Positions 6,631-10,899 of a stretch of DNA of 10,899 bases are shown one piece after another. The stretch covers positions 339,637 to 350,535 of the forward strand of contig MU069454.1 in the NCBI GenBank assembly GCA_002284615.2, read 5' to 3'. The notes under the pieces are model-generated. The model did not search any database. It saw only the letters and a program-made list of their open reading frames with translations, and had not been told where the DNA came from. The position numbers and the translations under genes are program-made. How positions within the stretch are numbered: the first letter of the stretch is position 1; each line of letters opens with the position of its first letter. The DNA comes from Dunaliella salina. Its lineage: Eukaryota > Chlorophyta > Chlorophyceae > Chlamydomonadales > Dunaliellaceae.

Positions 6631-7002
6631 AAAGTGGGAAGTCAAAACACATTTGGCAGCCCACATTGGTGGTCCAAGCAACACTGGGCCTGCCCTGACG
6701 CCTCATGCCATGCGCCAAATCCCTTTGTGATTTGTTTCACCCATGATGAAATGTGAGCAGTCGAAACGCATTTGGCAGCCCACATTGGTGGTCCAAGCAA
6801 CACTGGGCCTGCCCTGACGACTCATGCCATGCGCCAAATCCCTTTGTGATTTGTTTCACCCATGATGAAATGTGAGCAGTCGAAACGCATTTGGCAGCCC
6901 ACATTGGTGGTCCAAGCAACACTGGGCCTGCCCTGACGTCTCATGTCATGCGCCTCATTGTGCCTCCCTTTGTGTGCGCCTACCTTCACCCCATGATGGA
7001 AC
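6631..7002. repeat. 119-bp tandem repeat, about three copies
   Basis: CACATTGGTGGTCCAAGCAA starts at 6662, 6781 and 6900, exact 119-bp spacing. Segments 6662-6780 and 6781-6899 differ at one position only (C at 6701, A at 6820; the third copy has T at 6939). The third copy diverges after about 40 bp but still follows the unit to about 7002 (CCCTTTGTG, CCCATGATG). The 5' border of the first unit (AGTCAAAACACATTTGG) has CpA where later copies have CpG. Minus-strand open frames of 61 and 80 codons across it are read in different phases of the unit, as 119 is not a multiple of three, and are not accepted as genes. Confidence 0.95.
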
Positions 7003-7689
7003 TTCAGTATTTTGGTTCTTTTCATGGGACACACATGGAAGCGGAACCCAAACGAGAGCCCCAAAAATTACGTGCCATGCACCAAAACAGCATGGATCTG
7101 TCAGATGTGTATCCGTGAGCAAAATCTGTGGAGTTATTAGCTCCATGGATTTTGCAGAGCACATCAGCTCCTCCTTGGCATCCAGCATGGCAGCCTACGG
7201 CATCAAAATTGCTGCTGACAACCCCAGATGTCAGTTAGGGCCACCAGTGGGACCAGGGCACAGAGGTGCCCCTGCCTTCTTTGACGGAGCCTGTGATTGC
7301 AGGCTTTTTTGCCCCCCGCCCAGTAACCCCATCTGGTACGCCCAAGACATGTAGAGCAATGATCCAGAATTCAAATTCAGGGCTGACTAGGCGTGCTGGC
7401 AACGGGAATACGTTGCATTCCGAAATGCCGAGGACACCAAACATCTGCGTGCCCAAAATACGAATCACTGCACTTCATCGGCCAAATGACTGCCTTCAAC
7501 GCAAAGAGCTTGACCTGAGCCACATCCGGGTACCCCTGTCCTCCTCGGTGACAAAGCAGGCTGCAGTGGGTTATGGTGTGTCCAAAAGGATACCACTCAA
7601 ATTTAGGATTGGCTGCGGCATTGCCACAACCCTATATTTGGCATTGGCAGTGGCACCAGACCAAAAGCCCCATCACCAAACATAAACTC
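7003..7689. other. Low-copy region with conflicting weak open frames
   Basis: Several mutually exclusive frames are open. On plus, 6872-7354 starts inside the 119-bp array and ends with MDFAEHISSSLASSMAAYG followed by GIKIAADNPRCQLGPP-type residues. A second plus frame, 7266-7685, overlaps it. On minus, 7235-7468 and 6955-7188 are open. All look moderately protein-like and none has a recognised motif, so at most one could be real. GTTATTAG just before the ATG at 7145 resembles an acceptor but lies in the loop and stem of the hairpin at 7119-7155. I see no RNA gene. Confidence 0.3.
7119..7155. other. Fully paired 15-bp hairpin with 7-nt loop
   Basis: GCAAAATCTGTGGAG (7119-7133), loop TTATTAG, CTCCATGGATTTTGC (7141-7155). 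All 15 positions pair in RNA, two as G-U wobbles. It lies in low-copy DNA outside any tandem array. There is no T-run behind it, and bacterial-type termination is not expected in this context. Its role is unknown; a chance structure or the remnant of an inverted duplication is possible. Confidence 0.8.
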
Positions 7690-7990
7690 GCCAGCTCTGT
7701 TGCACGACAAAGGAATTCAGCAGGAGCACTGCAGCCAAGTAAATACCTGCAGCGTTCTTAACACGGTTGCCTACAGGCTGTGCAGCAGTGCAGCATCCAT
7801 TGTCACATCCACCGCCACAACAGTGCGCTTTCGTGCACCTGCCAGCTCTGTTGCACAACATGAGAGTTCAGCACAAACACTGCAGCATAGTACCTGTAGC
7901 GTTTGTAACACGGTTGTCTGCAGGTTGTGCAGCAGCGCAGCATCCATCGTCGCATCCACCGCCACGACAATGTGCTTGCGTGCACGTGGC
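7690..7990. repeat. Tandem duplication, 147- to 151-bp unit, two copies
   Basis: GCCAGCTCTGTTGCAC starts at 7690 and 7841 (151 bp), while ACACGGTTG recurs at 7761 and 7908 (147 bp) because of small indels between. The most conserved part is the GTGCAGCAGYGCAGCATCCAT to CCACCGCCAC block. Differences there are almost all transitions and mostly CpG versus TpG or CpA. In one minus frame the second copy reads VVAVDATMDAALLHNLQ; the first copy has VVAVDVTMDAALLHSL followed by TAG where the second has CAG. Silent and replacing changes are about equally common, so coding constraint is not shown. Confidence 0.9.
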
Positions 7991-8038
7991 CTCTGAAGTC
8001 CTCCTTCATGGAGCACTCGGTGGTACTCCACAGTGTCA

Positions 8039-8603
8039 TTGTACAACTCAGGGTATGCCTGCACAGGAAACCACATGACCACATCATACAACTCGGGAAA
8101 TGACTGGCTGACCATGGCTGACCATGACCATGACCATGACCATGACCACCCTTGTACAACTCAGGGTATGCCTGCACAGGTGACCACATGACCACATCGT
8201 ACAGCTCGGGAAATGACTGGCTGACCATGGCTGACCATGACCATGATTGTGACCACCAACTCAAGAAATGACGGGAAATGATTGACTGACCATGACCACC
8301 AACTCAAGAAATGACTGGCTGACGATGACTGGCCATGACCATGACCATGACCACCCTTGTACAACTCAGGGTGTGCCTGCACAGGTGACCACATGACCAC
8401 ATCGTACAACTCGGGAAATGACTGGCTGACCATGGCCGACCATGACCATGACCATGACCACCAACTCGGGAAATGACTGACTGACCATGACTGGCCATGG
8501 CCATGACCAGCCTTGTACGACTCGGGGTATGCCTGCACACGACCACATCGTACGACTCGGGAAATGACTGGCTGGCTATGACCGACCATGACCATGACTG
8601 TTG
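8039..8603. repeat. Compound array on a CATGAC hexamer with a TTGTACAACTC core
   Basis: Four long units start with TTGTACRACTCRGGGTRTGCCTG at 8039, 8152, 8357 and 8513. Each continues with GACCACATGACCACATCGTAC, then CTCGGGAAATGACTGGCTGACCATGG and a run of (CATGAC)n or (GACCAT)n. Lengths vary (113, 205, 156 and about 91 bp) through gain and loss of the hexamers and of the GGGAAATGACTGGCTGACC module. A fifth, isolated start lies at 8816-8866. On minus the hexamers read Gly-His, Ser-Trp or Val-Met in the three frames, giving several overlapping artefactual open frames. The phase changes between units. Confidence 0.9.
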
Positions 8604-8928
8604 CGAAGAAGGTTGCAGGAAGACGTGCAACTGCCGGAGGTGCAGTTGAGGTTTGTTGGAAGGTGGTGAAACAGCAACTGGTGCTTGTGCTGGGTTTGGA
8701 CCCCAGAGGCGTATAACCCCTCAAATACCTGACGTTTGGGTTCATGGCACTAGTATACTTAGAGAAAGTAAGGGAGTCTGCAGCGGTTCTGGTGCGTCCT
8801 TGACAATGACCACCATTGTACAACTCGGGGTATGTCTGCTCAGGTGACACATGACTGACAAATCCCTTTGAGTCCCTTTGAGTGCACAGGCAGCCAGTCA
8901 AAATGCCCTGGGTGCCTGGTGTCAGCAC
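8161..8928 (-). CDS. Longest open frame (255 codons), mostly translated repeat; doubtful
   Basis: The frame begins in the 53-bp array, passes the isolated repeat start at 8816-8866, crosses low-copy DNA at 8604-8815, and then runs through the hexamer array. Only the middle part is non-repetitive (for example MNPNVRYLRGYTPLGSKPST and a Ser/Thr-rich STSTSCCFTTFQQTSTAPP). The rest consists of PELYK, GHGHG, SWSWS and VMVMV tracts, and the reading phase within the repeat changes along the frame, which a selected repeat protein would not tolerate. No domain, signal peptide or membrane segment is recognised. The 212-bp middle part could be a real exon; the frame as a whole is most likely not a gene. 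Confidence 0.15.
   Translation of the reverse strand: MLTPGTQGILTGCLCTQRDSKGFVSHVSPEQTYPELYNGGHCQGRTRTAADSLTFSKYTSAMNPNVRYLRGYTPLGSKPSTSTSCCFTTFQQTSTAPPAVARLPATFFATVMVMVGHSQPVISRVVRCGRVQAYPESYKAGHGHGQSWSVSHFPSWWSWSWSWSAMVSQSFPELYDVVMWSPVQAHPELYKGGHGHGHGQSSSASHFLSWWSWSVNHFPSFLELVVTIMVMVSHGQPVISRAVRCGHVVTCAGIP
8604..8815. other. Low-copy insert interrupting the hexamer array
   Basis: Unique-looking sequence separates the last full array unit (to about 8603) from the isolated unit start at 8816. A small inverted pair, GTTGCAGG...GACGTGCAAC at about 8612-8631, is present. No terminal inverted repeat or clear target duplication at its borders was found, so an insertion is only inferred from the array continuing beyond it. 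Confidence 0.5.
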
Positions 8929-9136
8929 AAAGATGCCTGGTGTCAGCCAGTCAAAATGCCCTGGGTGCCTGGTGTCAGCATAAAGATGCCTGGCATCAGC
9001 CAGTCAAAATGCCCTGGGTGCCTGGTGTCAGCACAAGGATGCCTGGTGTCAGCCAGTCAAAATGCCCTGGGTGCCTGGTGTCAGCACAAAGATGCCTGGT
9101 GTCAGCCAGTCAAAATGCCCTGGGTGCCTGATGTAA
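8891..9136. repeat. Exact 53-bp minisatellite, four full units plus a partial one
   Basis: CAGCCAGTCAAAATGCCCTG starts at 8891, 8944, 8997, 9050 and 9103, always 53 bp apart, with only a few substitutions between units. The last unit stops after GGGTGCCTGATG. Inside each unit GATGCCTGGTGTCAGC repeats the preceding GGGTGCCTGGTGTCAGC, so the 53-mer is itself a diverged dimer. All plus frames are open, giving 87- and 90-codon SQNALGAWCQ frames. Since 53 is not a multiple of three, these are repeat artefacts. Confidence 0.96.
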
Positions 9137-9190
9137 TGGCATCACACTGATGGATGCGCAGCAAGGATGCACATAGAGTTGCATGTCCCT

Positions 9191-9594
9191 CACTGTGAGA
9201 TTCAGTTGTTAGTATAGATGGCCAGGGCAGCAAGAAGCACACAGAGGTGCGTCCCACCCACTGTGAGATCCAAGTTCGCTAAAGATGGCAAGGGCAGCAA
9301 GAAGCAAGTGCGGTTGCGTCTCACTCACTGTGAGATTAAGGTTTGCGAAAGATGGCAAGGGCAGCAAGAAGCAAGTGCGGTTGCGTCTCACTCACTGTGA
9401 GATTAAGGTTTGCGAAAGATGGCAAGGACAGCAAGAAGCATGCAGTGATGCGTCTCACTCACAAAGGGACCTGGGTTTGCTAAAGATGGCAAGGACAGCA
9501 AGAAGCTCATGGCATTGCGTCTCACTCACAAAAGAGATCTGGGTTTGCCAAAGATGGCAAGGGCAGCAAGAAGCACATAGAGTTGCGTCTCAGA
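9191..9594. repeat. 67-bp tandem repeat, six units
   Basis: Units start with CACTGTGAGAT (later CACAAAGGGAC or CACAAAAGAGA) at 9191, 9259, 9326, 9393, 9460 and 9527, spacings of 67-68 bp. Each contains GCTAAAGATGGCAAGGGCAGCAAGAAGC, and most end TTGCGTCTCACT. Units at 9326 and 9393 are almost identical. The 129-codon plus-strand frame over it is read in rotating phases (67 is one more than a multiple of three) and is rejected as a gene. Confidence 0.95.
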
Positions 9595-10095
9595 CACGGT
9601 GGGGCCTGGATTCGCTAAAGATGGCAAGGGCAGCAAAACGCACCTCATGGTACTATATGATAGCACTCTGGTAGAGTTACACCCCACTCACTGAGGGATC
9701 TGGTTTTGCGTCACGTCTCACTCACTGTGGGGCCTGGATTTGCTAAAGATGGCAACGTCAGCAAAATGCACCTTATGGTACTATAGTAGCACTCTGGTAG
9801 AGTTGCACCCCACTCACTGAGGGATCTGGTTTTGCGTCACGTCTCACTCACTGTGGGGCCTGGATTTGCTAAAGATGGCAAGGGAGCAAGATGCACATCA
9901 TGGTAGTATGGTAGCACTCTGGTAGAGTTGCGCCTCAATCACTGTGGGACCTGGTTTTGCGTCACATCCCACACTGTGGGGCCTGGGTTTGCTAAAGGTG
10001 GCAAGGGCAGCAAGATGCACATCATGGAACTATAACGGCACTCTATGATGGAGTTGCGTCATACTCACTGTGGGATCCGGGTTTGCTAAAGCAGA
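9595..10095. repeat. Higher-order derivative of the 67-bp repeat, ~126-bp unit
   Basis: Here long (91-94 bp) and short (32-34 bp) subunits alternate, starting at 9595 (long), 9689 (short), 9723 (long), 9815 (short), 9849 (long), 9940 (short), 9972 (long) and 10066 (final, truncated). Long subunits keep TTTGCTAAAGATGGCAA and add a CATGGTACTAT...GCACTCTGGTAGAGTT block. Short ones read CACTGAGGGATCTGGTTTTG then CGTCACGTCTCACT. The ~126-bp long-short pair has therefore been amplified as one unit next to the simple 67-bp array. Confidence 0.93.
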
Positions 10096-10803
10096 CTTTG
10101 AGATGTTGCCCACACCACAGCATGCACAGTGCCACATCTGCCTTTGTAGGTTCACCTGTGATCACAGATAGGAATTGAACAGGCACACAGGATGAATGTA
10201 AAGCTGCTTTTCAGCCATGCAAACTGCGAATCGGGTTGCTCAATCAAATGCAACAGCATCTTCCACCTCCTGGTCATCTCTAAGCCTTGTTTTGGGGGGC
10301 CAAAGTATCCCCCAGAAAACTGGGGTGTATGCGTGTGCTTAGCAGTGTGTTGTTCACAGATAACCCTGGACATCCACGGTCCCACAAATTTGCGTCTTTT
10401 GCACAAATGGCTCAGCACAATCACAGCTCTGCCCTGCTGTCCAGCAACGCACCATGCAGTACTGGCTCCAAAAAGCTCGGCAATTCCGGCAGCGAGGGGG
10501 AGAGGGAGAGCGCACGACCTGCAGAAAGGAGTAGCTCTGGGCACACTTACTTGCCTCAAAGGCTGCTCGCTTTTTAGGAGGCATTGAAGGACAGAAACAG
10601 CGAGTGTGATGCAAAAAAGCAAGCTGGTCAGTCACACTCGTGCAGCACCTTTGGGGTTTCTTCTGAGGGCTGCGCATCAAAAAGCGCTGCAAGAGGGACC
10701 CCACAGTGGTTTGCGAAGGCCCGAAGACCAATCACCTGCATGAGCAAGTGCACAATTACATACACTTGCTGAGTGTTCCTGGCCTTAGAATAGAGGGGTG
10801 TTA
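10096..10803. other. Low-copy region beyond the satellite
   Basis: Apart from the speculative small reading frame described separately, two open frames of 131 (plus, 10192-10587) and 156 codons (minus, 10152-10622) overlap each other and have no recognised domain. The minus one ends in a protein-like FSGGYFGPPKQGLEMTRRWK-type segment. Small structures are CCCCAG-AAAA-CTGGGG at 10310-10325 and a 9-bp inverted pair CGAGTGTGA (10601-10609) and TCACACTCG (10632-10640). No RNA gene was found. Confidence 0.4.
10421..10584 (-). CDS. Speculative small two-exon reading frame beginning MPPKKRAAFEA
   Basis: On the minus strand ATG at 10584 opens MPPKKRAAFEA, a basic start like those of nuclear proteins. 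Eleven codons later a perfect donor GTAAGT begins at 10550. A pyrimidine-rich stretch ending TTTCTGCAG closes at 10519. Removing these 32 nt leaves a continuous frame (exon 1 10584-10551, exon 2 10518-10421) of 43 codons ending in TGA, with exon 2 beginning RALSLSPSLPELPSFLEP and G/C-rich third positions. Unspliced, the frame also stays open as part of a longer one (10731-10354), so splicing is not required. A 32-nt spliceosomal intron would be exceptionally short for most lineages, and the ATG has no purine at -3. No family is recognised. Confidence 0.12.
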
Positions 10804-10837
10804 ACATGTGTGTGTGCGTGCGTGCGTGCGTGCGTGC

Positions 10838-10899
<62 letters not shown>
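10804..10899. repeat. (CGTG)n/(TG)n microsatellite, uninterrupted alternation
   Basis: From ACATGTG at 10804 purines and pyrimidines alternate without break to the last base. Seven CGTG units (10817-10844) sit inside a TG run that continues to the window end. Like the tract at 1-76 it is Z-DNA-prone and in the same orientation, and its length is cut off by the window edge. Confidence 0.97.

Noticed and set aside
8868..9150. Two plus-strand open frames with SQNALGAWCQ repeats
   Set aside because: They are the 53-bp array translated; the unit is not a multiple of three and no non-repeat part supports a gene.
9285..9674. 129-codon plus-strand open frame
   Set aside because: It follows the 67-bp repeats in rotating frames, so no protein repeat is conserved.
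8891..10095. CRISPR array
   Set aside because: Units are contiguous, with no short identical repeats separated by unique spacers, and no cas-like frame is nearby; the context looks eukaryotic.
1..10899. tRNA, 5S or other rRNA genes
   Set aside because: No GTTCRA-type T-arm with a matching acceptor stem and no ribosomal core sequence was recognised on either strand by eye.
1..10899. Telomeric repeats such as TTTAGGG or TTTTAGGG
   Set aside because: No tandem run of any such motif is present, so a chromosome end is not shown directly.

Overview
The window looks like repeat-rich nuclear DNA from a eukaryote. It begins and ends in long (TG)n microsatellites, more than half of it is built from unrelated tandem arrays, base composition looks balanced, and there is no operon-like gene packing and no ribosome-binding-site context. 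The combination of (TG)n/(CG)n tracts, frequent GCATGC motifs and dense minisatellites would suit a repeat-rich green alga of the Chlamydomonadales type, but no gene here proves the lineage. That assignment is a low-confidence inference. No protein-coding gene, rRNA or tRNA can be assigned to a known family.

Layout. 1-76: (TG)n-(CG)n alternating tract. 409-523: long imperfect foldback. About 553-1205: diverged ~253-bp tandem repeat. 1310-1905: higher-order array of alternating ~92-bp A and ~100-bp B monomers. 1981-2500: degenerate array with 56- to 106-bp spacing. 2501-2834: 127-bp spaced duplication. 2920-3148: 28-bp minisatellite with inserted 11-bp partial units. 3149-6075: mostly low-copy sequence holding a C-tract (strong quadruplex motif on the minus strand), a CTG-rich tract, an imperfect duplication at 4145-4319, plus-strand quadruplex motifs at 4805-4957 and a few weak ORFs. 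6080-6330: three copies of one motif, one of them inverted, forming a second strong foldback. 6631-7002: 119-bp repeat with two copies differing at one base. 7003-7689: low-copy, with a fully paired 15-bp hairpin. 7690-7990: two copies of a 147- to 151-bp unit. 8039-8866: compound array built on the hexamer CATGAC, interrupted by unique sequence. 8891-9136: exact 53-bp array. 9191-10095: 67-bp array passing into a ~126-bp higher-order array. 10096-10803: low-copy, with one speculative small spliced reading frame on the minus strand. 10804-10899: alternating (CGTG)n/(TG)n tract.

Most longer open frames are by-products of stop-free tandem repeats: their unit lengths are not multiples of three, so the repeats are read in shifting frames. 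There is no evidence of genes acting together. The most notable signals are structural: two long foldbacks of pre-miRNA or MITE size, two higher-order satellites in which arrays change periodicity, single-nucleotide-loop quadruplex motifs, and CpG versus TpG/CpA differences between repeat copies that suggest cytosine methylation.
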